DNA of 17,053 nucleotides from JAAYBR01 sp033813475 (lineage in GTDB: Bacteria > Hydrogenedentota > Hydrogenedentia > Hydrogenedentales > CAITNO01): positions 1-17,053 of the forward strand of contig JAPXRP010000091.1 of assembly GCA_033813475.1 (NCBI GenBank). Direction: 5' to 3'. Shown here piece after piece: positions 1 to 5,510 of this stretch. The number at the start of each line of letters is the position of its first letter. The stretch's first letter is position 1. The notes under the pieces were generated by a model, which worked only from the letters and a program-made list of their open reading frames with translations, did no database searches and was not told the DNA's origin. Made by a program: the position numbers and the translations under genes.

Positions 1-22
1 TGCGCGCGCGTCCCATCGCCAT
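1..22 (-). CDS. Start of a gene leaving the window (partial)
   Basis: A minus-strand ATG (22-20) opens a frame reading M-A-M-G-R-A-R to the window edge. It follows a GGGAGA Shine-Dalgarno-like run at 8 bases, and a good promoter lies at 53-81 with about 30 bases of leader. Only seven codons are visible, so the product cannot be named. The call rests on the promoter, ribosome site and ATG lining up. Confidence 0.35.
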
Positions 23-52
23 GCCTGACATCTCCCGGTTGGCCTCACGGGA

Positions 53-81
53 AGCATACCATACCGACAGCTATATGTCAA
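53..81 (-). promoter_or_regulatory. Sigma70-type promoter reading left
   Basis: On the minus strand a perfect TTGACA (81-76) is followed after 17 bases by TATGCT (58-53), which matches four of six positions of the -10 consensus. It would start transcription near position 46 and serve the partial gene at 22. Bases 82-218 between it and the next gene show nothing else I can support. Confidence 0.55.
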
Positions 82-218
82 TAACAAACACTACTGCAAG
101 CCCGCCTTTTGCCACAGGCTGCTAGGGGCGCTTTTTTGTCCTTATCAGCCCATGTTGCGTCCGGTATACATCCCCTCTGGCCGCCAAGGGCCGTCACCTG
201 CCGCACTGCCGCACCGGG

Positions 219-536
219 TCAGTATTCCTCCGGAAGCAGGAAGGTGGTGGCCTGACGGTGGTGCGCATCGTCAATTTCAGCATCTGTGATGATCCACAGC
301 TTGGTGCCGTCCGGCAGGTGGTAGGCGCTCATCAGTCTTGCCCCGGTTTTCAGGGAGGCGATGTTTGCCCGCTTGTCCTCCTCGCAGAGGTCTCCCCAGT
401 CTCCCCCGGCGTGACGGGTCAGGTACTCCAGGGGTGTGACCCCGCATTTTTCCATGGCTCTGAGCGCACCGGGGGTGCTCACGACGGGTCCCAGGTCAAA
501 GCGGACTTCCTGGATATATGGGTCTTGATCTTCCAT
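219..536 (-). CDS. Small plasmid/island-associated protein, 105 aa
   Basis: This 105-residue soluble protein has a central block LTRHAGGDWGDLCEEDK, then SAYHLPDGTKLWIITDAE and a C-terminal TTFLLPEEY. From memory of the family, this layout recurs in small proteins of proteobacterial plasmids and integrative elements. They are often listed as 'plasmid related protein' or, misleadingly, as a type I restriction subunit; no restriction or methylase motif is present. The biochemical role is unknown. The start at 536 is supported by AAGGA seven bases upstream. It stands apart from the three-gene cluster at 768-2207, with a terminator-like hairpin (605-634) between them, so it is probably its own transcription unit. 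Confidence 0.7.
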   Translation of the reverse strand: MEDQDPYIQEVRFDLGPVVSTPGALRAMEKCGVTPLEYLTRHAGGDWGDLCEEDKRANIASLKTGARLMSAYHLPDGTKLWIITDAEIDDAHHRQATTFLLPEEY

Positions 537-578
537 GAGACATTCCTTTCATTGCCCCACCTTCCTGGACGGGGCTCT

Positions 579-590
579 ACAAAGCTTTGT
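579..590. promoter_or_regulatory. 12-bp perfect palindrome, possible operator
   Basis: ACAAAGCTTTGT is a perfect 12-base palindrome lying 43 bases upstream of the start codon of the 105-residue gene on the minus strand. The position suits a repressor site, but I see no clear -10/-35 pair beside it, so the role is a guess. Confidence 0.25.
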
Positions 591-591
591 G

Positions 592-634
592 AAAAAAGAA
601 AGACATCTAGACCACTCAGGGGGAGGGTCTAGAT
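592..634 (-). terminator. Hairpin with U-rich tail, minus strand
   Basis: Nine-base perfect arms (605-613 and 626-634) flank a 12-base loop. Read on the minus strand they are followed by a T-rich run (604-592: gtctttctttttt). This is the form of a Rho-independent terminator. It would end minus-strand transcription coming from the cluster at 768-2207 before it reaches the 105-residue gene. It could instead act as an attenuator in that gene's leader. Confidence 0.55.
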
Positions 635-718
635 AGCGCACGCTCGGGCGGCGCATGGTTTCAGAGAGAAAAGGGAAAGGCCGGACGCCCATGGAGGAAC
701 GCCCGGCCCCAAATGAAA

Positions 719-741
719 GACCCCGCATCGGGTGCGGGGTT
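719..741 (-). terminator. GC hairpin after the minus-strand cluster
   Basis: CCCCGCA (721-727) pairs with TGCGGGG (733-739) around a five-base loop, extended by an A-T and a G-U pair. On the minus strand it lies 27 bases past the stop codon of the 768-1439 gene and is followed by TCTTTCATTT. A second GC hairpin (679-684 with 703-708) with a TTTCCCTTTTCTCTC tail lies just beyond, so this may be a double terminator. Confidence 0.55.
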
Positions 742-767
742 CTGTGTTCCCTGTGTTCCGTCGCCGG

Positions 768-1439
768 TCAGGTTTCGGAGGGATTCTCCTCCGGAGTCTG
801 CACAGGCTCCGTCTTGGGAGACCGGCCACGCCGCCCCTTCTGCGGAGGGGTGTCAGGGGATTCTTCCGGGGACTCTTCGCCCGTGTCGTCGCCGTCCTCC
901 GGCGCTTCCCCGTCGGGAGTCTCCTTTTCCTTGACCCGCTTGGGACGGGGAGGCGGGGTCTCTTTCGGCTCGGGATGCAGCTTCACCGTCACCGGCCGGC
1001 CATTCTCCAGGAGCGGCGCGGCCGTGCGCATCTGCAACTCCCAGGAAAAGAGATCGCCGGTCAGCGTGCTCATCCCCCGGTGCTCAGCGTCCACCGACAG
1101 CAGCCCCTCGGCCCGCAGGGCGGCGATAAGGAAGCCGCTGTTGCACTGGGAGCGCCCGACAAAGGCCCCGCTGAAGGCGTCAGACCGGAAGGGCTCCCCC
1201 CGCTTCATGGACGGGGTGACGGCGGTCTTGAGCGAGGCGACGGGGACAAACTCCTTGGAGTGGGAGCCCCCGCCCTCGTTCTTCTCGATGCGGATGTACA
1301 CCCCCTCGCCGACGCGGCCGACCTGGTAGATGATGCCTCCCTCGCCGCGCGGCGACAGCTTGGGGGCGGTGGCGGTCTTCACAATCACAACGTCAGGATT
1401 CTCCGGCGTCTCCTTCACCGGCTTCTTCGGTTTTCCCAT
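768..1439 (-). CDS. Unknown protein with charged, Pro-rich tail, 223 aa
   Basis: I do not recognise this protein. Its first 150 residues look folded, with a stretch reading EGGIIYQVGRVGEGVYIRIEKN followed by mixed alpha/beta sequence. From about residue 155 it becomes a low-complexity Pro/Glu/Asp/Lys tail (KETPPPRPKRVKEKETP and an ESPEESPDTPP run), likely disordered. There is no signal peptide or membrane segment. The start at 1439 is chosen because AGGAAAGG stands just upstream; a longer frame to 1598 adds a Cys/Pro-rich stretch that is an out-of-frame reading of the YkvA gene. Its first 47 bases overlap the end of that gene, which suggests coupled expression. Two terminator-like hairpins follow its stop. 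Confidence 0.65.
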   Translation of the reverse strand: MGKPKKPVKETPENPDVVIVKTATAPKLSPRGEGGIIYQVGRVGEGVYIRIEKNEGGGSHSKEFVPVASLKTAVTPSMKRGEPFRSDAFSGAFVGRSQCNSGFLIAALRAEGLLSVDAEHRGMSTLTGDLFSWELQMRTAAPLLENGRPVTVKLHPEPKETPPPRPKRVKEKETPDGEAPEDGDDTGEESPEESPDTPPQKGRRGRSPKTEPVQTPEENPSET

Positions 1440-1830
1440 GGCTCTTTCCTTTCCTTGGTTTGGGTTGGGTGCCCAGACCCTCGGGAAGAAGGGCCTGGAC
1501 ACGGGTTTCAATGGACGGGGTGACATACTGGCCCAGCTGGAGGAGGGCCAGCAGCAGCACGGACGCGTCATCGGCCAGCCCCACGGCGGGGATGACATCG
1601 GGAACCGCGTCCAAAGGCCAGATGAAATAGCCCAGCGCCCCGATCACCAGCAGACGGACCCATGCGGGGGTCGCGCGGTCCGTCAGGATGACATAGAGCG
1701 TCACGGCCCGCTCCACAACGGCCAGTCCGGCGGTGCGGGGCATGTCTCCCAGCTTCCGCCAGAAGGCCTCCTCCGAATAGTGCTGCCCGTACTCACTCTC
1801 CGGGCCTTTGCCCTTCCGCGTGCGCTTCAT
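1393..1830 (-). CDS. YkvA/DUF1232-family membrane protein, 145 aa
   Basis: The central part, from AWVRLLVIGALGYFIWPLD through AVPDVIPAVGLADDAS to a hydrophobic LLLALL helix, carries the hallmark of the YkvA/DUF1232 family: a hydrophobic helix, the D-x-x-P-D turn and the G-x-x-D-D motif. Members are small inner-membrane proteins of unknown function, common on chromosomes and mobile elements. The N-terminus is basic (MKRTRKGKG) and the C-terminus is a charged Lys/Glu tail. I chose the start at 1830 because AAGGAG lies upstream; an earlier in-frame ATG at 1959 only reads through the neighbouring gene. It is 17 bases from the gene before it and overlaps the one after it. Confidence 0.85.
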   Translation of the reverse strand: MKRTRKGKGPESEYGQHYSEEAFWRKLGDMPRTAGLAVVERAVTLYVILTDRATPAWVRLLVIGALGYFIWPLDAVPDVIPAVGLADDASVLLLALLQLGQYVTPSIETRVQALLPEGLGTQPKPRKGKSHGKTEEAGEGDAGES

Positions 1831-1847
1831 GGGTTGTCTCCTTTCTC

Positions 1848-2207
1848 CTAGTGGTGCTCCAGCATCCGCCGTCGCACAGCCTGCGGAAGCTCTGGTGCGT
1901 CCGGCACCACGACGGTGATGCCAAACTGGTTGTTGAAGAGGATCACGCCCAGGAGACACCCGTCTTTTTCCCAGCAGGATTCAAAGGGTGCGTCCAGCAG
2001 CGTGTGCCCGCCCAGGGCGGCGCGCAGGTCTTCCTCCGTGTCCCCGGGCTCGATGAGCACAGTCCATCCGTCCTCCTCCGGACAGTAGGTTTCCCCGTGC
2101 TCCGCGTAGGCCTCCATGAGCGTCGTCAGCGATTCCAGAATGACGCCTGAAACATTGCCGGGCAGCGTCAGCATGTCCAGGTCTCCGACAGATCGAAACT
2201 CCTTCAT
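1848..2207 (-). CDS. Unknown acidic protein, 119 aa
   Basis: First gene of the minus-strand cluster. It is soluble and acidic with two cysteines, reading MKEFRSVGDLDMLTLPGNV at the N-terminus and ending in QAVRRRMLEHH. I do not recognise a family. The middle (LFNNQFGITVVVPDAPEL) looks like a beta-rich domain of the kind found in immunity or adaptor proteins, but that is only an impression. The start at 2207 is favoured by GGAGGA six bases upstream over an in-frame ATG at 2264. An AT-rich TATAAA at about 2248-2243 could be its -10 element, though no good -35 accompanies it. Confidence 0.7.
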   Translation of the reverse strand: MKEFRSVGDLDMLTLPGNVSGVILESLTTLMEAYAEHGETYCPEEDGWTVLIEPGDTEEDLRAALGGHTLLDAPFESCWEKDGCLLGVILFNNQFGITVVVPDAPELPQAVRRRMLEHH

Positions 2208-2427
2208 AGCGGGTCCTCCAGTAGTGGATAGCCATTCACTAAAGGATTTATATGAGGTTTCCAAGCCCTTAGATACGGGTGGTGTGAGGGCATGGGAAGC
2301 CCTGTCGGAGGAGGGAAAAAGCGCCAGAGCATGGCAGTCGCACAGGGGGGGAAGAAGGTGCGGTAGGCAGGGGCTGGCAAGCCCTGATAAGAGACGGCAG
2401 AAGGGGCCGCTTCTGAGGGAAAAAGGG

Positions 2428-2514
2428 TGGTGGGCGAGGAGGGGCTCGAACCCTCATGGCCTTACGGCCAGCAGATTTTAAGTCTACCGTGTATGCCAGT
2501 TCCACCACTCGCCC
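2428..2514 (-). tRNA. tRNA-Leu (anticodon UAA), with encoded CCA
   Basis: Read on the minus strand this folds as a full long-variable-arm tRNA. The acceptor arm GGGCGAG (2514-2508) pairs with CTCGCCC (2438-2432). The anticodon stem GUAGA/UCUGC has one U-G pair, and its loop CUUAAAA gives anticodon UAA (2480-2478). The variable arm is GGCC-GUAA-GGCC, and the T arm is GAGGG-UUCGAGC-CCCUC. The discriminator is A (2431) and CCA is encoded (2430-2428). The 5' half is duplicated at 5511-5557, so this tRNA marks one edge of a probable insertion. A run of five T follows the CCA on the minus strand but no classic terminator hairpin is joined to it. Confidence 0.95.
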
Positions 2515-2522
2515 GGGCAGGG
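2476..2522. repeat. Left copy of a direct repeat, att-like, inside tRNA-Leu
   Basis: This stretch matches 5511-5557 in the same orientation at 43 of 47 positions. Three mismatches are adjacent (2485-2487, in the anticodon stem) and one lies outside the tRNA (2519). The match begins exactly at the 3' end of the anticodon loop and runs through the 5' end of the tRNA plus a few bases. This is the arrangement expected if an element recombined in the anticodon loop. Confidence 0.7.
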
Positions 2523-2873
2523 ATCCACGCCCGACTGTGATATACCCACTGCTCGGAGCAGTATATCATGTTGTGCGATGATAGAATCCCTGGAGTCATT
2601 TGTTGACAGTTTAGTGAATCCCTGAGGACACGGATACCCTTCCCTACCTCTGCCCCTGTGGCTCACCAGATAGTTGTTTTGTCCTAGTTGTCTACTCCTT
2701 TCAATTTTCTCGGGTCTCCGGCTGTTGTGGGTTGGTTTCATTGACTAGCTGTCTGGTCTTTCTTGACAGCTTCTCCCCGAGAACAACCATCCACCGTAAA
2801 GATCAAATACCGCCGTAACATACTGGCAAGACATACGTTAGGCATGACAGAAAGAGCATTCATAAGATTCCTC
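2515..2873. other. Noncoding, AT-richer stretch between tRNA and maturase gene
   Basis: No credible gene is seen. At 2538-2568 there is a long hairpin, TGATATA + CTGCTC pairing with GAGCAG + TATATCA with a four-base CCCA bulge, just upstream of the tRNA on its own strand. It could hold the tRNA promoter (TATACT on the minus strand) or be a terminator. A degenerate repeat around 2624-2652 resembles 5330-5354. Several TTGACA/TTGACT hexamers occur (for example 2603 and 2763) without matching -10 boxes. Confidence 0.5.
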
Positions 2874-2902
2874 TTGACAAAGGCGGCTCTCTGTGATAGT
2901 CT
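2874..2902 (+). promoter_or_regulatory. Possible promoter of the radical SAM gene
   Basis: A perfect TTGACA (2874-2879) lies 17 bases before TAGTCT (2897-2902), which is a weak -10 (three of six). The start would fall about 20 bases ahead of the ATG at 2929. The -35 is convincing and the -10 is not. Confidence 0.4.
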
Positions 2903-2905
2903 GGG

Positions 2906-2928
2906 GTGGTTGATGAAAGGGCAACCAC
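2906..2928 (+). promoter_or_regulatory. Hairpin presenting the ribosome-binding site in its loop
   Basis: GTGGTTG (2906-2912) is perfectly complementary to CAACCAC (2922-2928). The nine-base loop contains the Shine-Dalgarno sequence GAAAGGG (2915-2921). The right arm ends directly against the ATG at 2929, so the structure sits exactly on the initiation region and could tune translation of the maturase. It also supports 2929 over the second ATG at 2935. Confidence 0.5.
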
Positions 2929-4299
2929 ATGACCATGGAAATACGGGCGCATCTGGCATGTCGCAACTACCCTCAGATAGGCTTGTCGGTTGTTTATGAT
3001 CTGCAATACAAACAGTTCCACATGTTCGAGGGAGTTTCGAGTGACATTTGGCAGCACCTTCAACAAGGAAAAACAGTGGAACAAATCGTTGAACGCATTG
3101 CATGTGAGTATGATTTCGCTCTCGACGACCGCTCAATACACAGTATCACAAATGACATAACAGATTTTATAGCTACGCTGGAGCTGCGAGGCTTGCTGCA
3201 GTCCCACCAAGGCGATAGGAATAGATGCCAAACAAATACTGACCATGAATTAGCGTGGGTGGATACCGACCTAGAAAGTACCGCATACGATCGGATGGCG
3301 GATAGCAAAATACTATACTCGGCCACTTGGGAGATCACACAGCAATGTAATCTCTCCTGTGTGCATTGCTATTGTCCGCCAGTAACAAAAAGCATGTGGA
3401 ATCCCGGAGCGTTTGATAGTGTAGCAAAGCAGCTTAGCGCCATGGGAGCAATCAATATAGAGATTACTGGTGGCGAGTGCCTTGCACATCCAGACATCAC
3501 TCATTTCATGCGCTCGTTATCAGACTACGGGTTTGTTATTGGAATTCTGTCCAACGGGACACTAATCAACAAAACAATGGCAAAATCGATTGCATCTGTT
3601 CTTCCCAGATCTGTCCAGATATCACTCTATTCGAACGACGAAACTGTGCATGATGCAGTGACGGGAGTGCCGGGCAGCTTTCGGCGTACGATCAGCGGGA
3701 TACGCAATCTCGTTGATGTCGGTGTAATTGCCAGAATAGCATGCTCTGTAACCACGCTCAATTATCGCTCAGTTCCAGCACTTTACGACTGGTGTAAGAG
3801 GGAGGGGCTAGATGTGCAGTTTGCATTTCGGATCATTCCTAGTTGGAACAAGGACCGGTCTACGGAGCAGTTGCGATGCTCTGATATTGATTACGTTAAA
3901 TCTCTCATGCAGGACGAACGGTATAATGGGCTGATCTCTGCGGTCCGGGGACGTAAACATAAACCAAAGTGGAACCCATCGAAGCTCTGTCAAGCAGGGT
4001 TCCGCAACATATGTATTGCATCCAATGGTGATGTCTACCCATGCAACACACTTCGCTACAAAGTGGGAAACGTTTTTGATTCCAGTTTACAGTCAATTTG
4101 GAATGAGTCTAAACAACTTGAACACTGGCGGAACATCAGCATATCTGATTACGACGAGTGCTCACGATGCGAAGCTCAATGGATATGTAAGCCTTGTCCG
4201 GCGAGCCACTATACCGAAACAGGGCGTCTTGATTGTGTTGACCAGCATACATGTGAATTGGGATGGTTTAATCATATGCTGTTGAAAGGCTGTAAATGA
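2929..4299 (+). CDS. Radical SAM/SPASM peptide maturase with N-terminal PqqD-like domain, 456 aa
   Basis: A probable RiPP-modifying enzyme. Residues about 15-92 resemble a PqqD/RRE domain (YKQFHMFEGVSSDIWQHL, then G-K-T-V-E-Q-I-V, then a Leu-rich helix ending in ELRGLL), the part that grips a leader peptide. The radical SAM core follows: C140-x3-C144-x2-C147 for the SAM-binding 4Fe-4S cluster, GGE at 181-183 and ILSNGT at 206-211. The C-terminal SPASM region holds C354, C362, C372, C411, C414, C420, C423, C436 and C442, enough for two auxiliary clusters. Expected chemistry is a radical crosslink or other change in a ribosomal peptide; the exact bond cannot be read from sequence. Base composition is much more AT-rich than the flanks. 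A candidate precursor lies 329 bases downstream. Confidence 0.9.
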   Translation: MTMEIRAHLACRNYPQIGLSVVYDLQYKQFHMFEGVSSDIWQHLQQGKTVEQIVERIACEYDFALDDRSIHSITNDITDFIATLELRGLLQSHQGDRNRCQTNTDHELAWVDTDLESTAYDRMADSKILYSATWEITQQCNLSCVHCYCPPVTKSMWNPGAFDSVAKQLSAMGAINIEITGGECLAHPDITHFMRSLSDYGFVIGILSNGTLINKTMAKSIASVLPRSVQISLYSNDETVHDAVTGVPGSFRRTISGIRNLVDVGVIARIACSVTTLNYRSVPALYDWCKREGLDVQFAFRIIPSWNKDRSTEQLRCSDIDYVKSLMQDERYNGLISAVRGRKHKPKWNPSKLCQAGFRNICIASNGDVYPCNTLRYKVGNVFDSSLQSIWNESKQLEHWRNISISDYDECSRCEAQWICKPCPASHYTETGRLDCVDQHTCELGWFNHMLLKGCK

Positions 4300-4342
4300 T
4301 TAAGGCAATAAGGCAGCGTTGTGTGCGCAACTATTCCTTAAT
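4299..4342 (+). terminator. Stem-loop at the end of the maturase gene
   Basis: ATTAAGG (4299-4305) pairs with CCTTAAT (4336-4342), continued by AATA with TATT and an inner GTTG with CAAC. It begins on the stop codon. No U tract follows, so it may be a processing or stability element rather than a terminator. Confidence 0.35.
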
Positions 4343-4560
4343 GGGGTACAGAAATGCCTCCATGTTTTTAGTACACCACCTTAAAACTACTATCCAGAGT
4401 TCCCCCAAGTTCTCCCATAGGCATCGGCTGGATAGCAGTAGGATGCTTGATAAAGCGTGTTTCATATGATGTTGTGCACTGCGTCAGCTACAATATTCGG
4501 AAATGACGTTCTTTCAAACACCATTAATTTACATTGGCGGATGAATTCACAGCGCGCCCA
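4343..4560. other. Intergenic stretch ahead of the precursor
   Basis: AT-rich spacer with no supported gene. A longer reading frame from 4457 to 4840 crosses it and the precursor in another frame, but has no ribosome site at its start and no family resemblance. Confidence 0.4.
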
Positions 4561-4590
4561 TTCTCAAGCAAGCGTGCGCTTGCTTATAAT
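4561..4590 (+). promoter_or_regulatory. Promoter with overlapping palindrome before the precursor gene
   Basis: A consensus TATAAT (4585-4590) lies 39 bases ahead of the precursor ATG. The -35 is weak (TTCTCA, 4561-4566, 18-base spacer). The spacer is almost filled by an inverted repeat, AAGCAAGCG (4566-4574) and CGCTTGCTT (4577-4585), separated by two bases. A near-perfect dyad between -35 and -10 is a typical repressor or activator site. So the precursor probably has its own regulated promoter, apart from that of the maturase. Confidence 0.5.
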
Positions 4591-4628
4591 TTGGCTCAAC
4601 TCGTTCGTTATGAAAGGAGGTGAAACAC

Positions 4629-4727
4629 ATGAAGAAGATCTACACAAAGCCGCAGGTTCAGTCCTGCACGATGGACTCTGTTGGTGGCCGGTGCTGTTCG
4701 GAGTACGGGAAAAGTCAATCGTTCTAG
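4629..4727 (+). CDS. Candidate RiPP precursor peptide, 32 aa
   Basis: A short gene with an excellent ribosome site (AAAGGAGGTG, 4613-4622) before the ATG. The N-terminal part MKKIYTKPQV carries Tyr5-x-x-Pro8-x-Val10, like the YxxPxL leader motif that RRE domains bind in lasso peptides. This suits the RRE domain of the nearby maturase. The likely core after about residue 12 has Cys13, a Gly-Gly at 19-20, adjacent Cys22-Cys23 and the tail SEYGKSQSF, giving thiols, Tyr26 and Ser as possible crosslink sites. No membrane segment or Sec signal is present. I know no named precursor family that it matches. Function as a maturase substrate is inferred from size, motif, ribosome site and neighbourhood. 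It lies 329 bases after the maturase and 183 bases before the helical protein. Confidence 0.65.
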   Translation: MKKIYTKPQVQSCTMDSVGGRCCSEYGKSQSF

Positions 4728-4804
4728 GACCTTGTGGGGCTTGCAGGCCCCGTTGGTCAGAACTCGCTCTGAATACGGGCACTCCCCCAGGTGCCCGTAT
4801 TCAG
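4728..4804 (+). terminator. Two hairpins directly after the precursor gene
   Basis: First, GGGGC (4736-4740) pairs with GCCCC (4747-4751), with outer GACC/GGTC pairs. Second, a perfect 14-base stem (4769-4782 with 4791-4804) closes an eight-base loop. The second is strong enough to stall or protect an RNA end but lacks a U run. A common pattern in peptide operons is a hairpin that leaves the precursor in excess over downstream genes; that role is inference. Confidence 0.5.
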
Positions 4805-4821
4805 TCTGAATATATCGGCCA

Positions 4822-4874
4822 GTGGTGCACCACGTTTTAGAGCTGTCAAGTATTGATGCTTCTCTTCTAAGCAT
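4822..4874 (+). promoter_or_regulatory. Palindrome and small hairpin ahead of the 116-aa gene
   Basis: GTGGTGCACCAC (4822-4833) is a perfect 12-base palindrome. ATGCTT (4856-4861) pairs with AAGCAT (4869-4874) around seven bases. Both sit in the leader of the gene at 4911. I find no convincing promoter hexamers, so these may be RNA processing or operator elements. Confidence 0.3.
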
Positions 4875-4910
4875 GCAAAAGATAAATATCACAGCGAAAG
4901 GAGGGCAGTC

Positions 4911-5261
4911 GTGTTAGATGAATCTACTCGAGAACTGTTAGAACGCTTACCGGTAATCCAAAAGGCCGAGGCCGCGCGACAATTGACTCCGCTTCGTGAC
5001 GAGGCGGAAGGCAAAGTTAGTGAGCTTAACGCCCATTTTGATACTCAAATTGAGCGCATATTAGATCACTCTTGGGAACGAACCCTGCATATCCTGGAGG
5101 AGGTGCTACCACCTCCGGTAGCAGCTCGTTTGGTAGCCGCAGCACAGGCCGAAGGGAGGGTGCACATAGCAAGGCTTGAAGAGAACAAAGAAGTAGCAAC
5201 AGAGTTCTACCGCCGGATACGAGACGACCTCAACGAGATACTCCAGCTTCTTCAGCCATAG
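4911..5261 (+). CDS. Helical protein of unknown function, 116 aa, in the peptide locus
   Basis: Starts with GTG behind a strong AAGGAGGG (about 4898-4905). The sequence is almost wholly predicted helix, rich in Glu, Arg and Leu, with heptad-like stretches (MLDESTRELLERLPVIQKAE; later RRIRDDLNEILQLLQ) and one central break at LPPPV. It has no cysteine, signal peptide or membrane segment. I do not recognise a family. Because it shares the AT-richer composition and the strong ribosome site of the precursor gene and follows it directly, it may be a chaperone, immunity factor or scaffold for the modified peptide. That is inference only. It could also be an unrelated cargo gene. Confidence 0.75.
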   Translation: MLDESTRELLERLPVIQKAEAARQLTPLRDEAEGKVSELNAHFDTQIERILDHSWERTLHILEEVLPPPVAARLVAAAQAEGRVHIARLEENKEVATEFYRRIRDDLNEILQLLQP

Positions 5262-5510
5262 GGTTGTTTTTTCAGGAAGTCCACGCCCCGTAAACGCCAT
5301 ATGTTCTTGCTGAGCCCCTGACAAATGGAGAGGGGACGGATACCTCTGCACGGAAACCGACGGTTTACTGAATGCGCGCAAGGCGGAGCGGCAGGGGACC
5401 GGAGGAGCGTGTGGGTGCCACGATGCCGGGGGATTCAATCATCCATATCTCCTTGAATTACAGGGAGATGTACTGGCCCTGCCTGGACGTGCCACGGGCA
5501 TGCGTACTTC
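5262..5510. other. Noncoding right end of the AT-richer segment
   Basis: No gene is supported. A short T-rich run (TTGTTTTTTC) follows the stop codon of the 116-residue gene without a clear hairpin. Around 5330-5354 the sequence GGGGACGGATACCTCTGC partly repeats 2626-2652, where ten bases are inserted between GGATACC and TCTGC. GC rises towards the chromosome level near 5400. Confidence 0.4.

Noticed and set aside
2603..2768. Further TTGACA/TTGACT hexamers as promoters
   Set aside because: No acceptable -10 at 16-18 bases from any of them.
4457..4840. 127-residue frame overlapping the precursor gene
   Set aside because: No ribosome site at its ATG, Trp/Cys-rich odd composition and no family look. 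The 32-residue frame inside it has a far better start.
4833..4843. GTTTTAGAGCT, resembling the start of a type II CRISPR repeat
   Set aside because: Single copy, no spacers or further repeats, no cas gene; a chance match.
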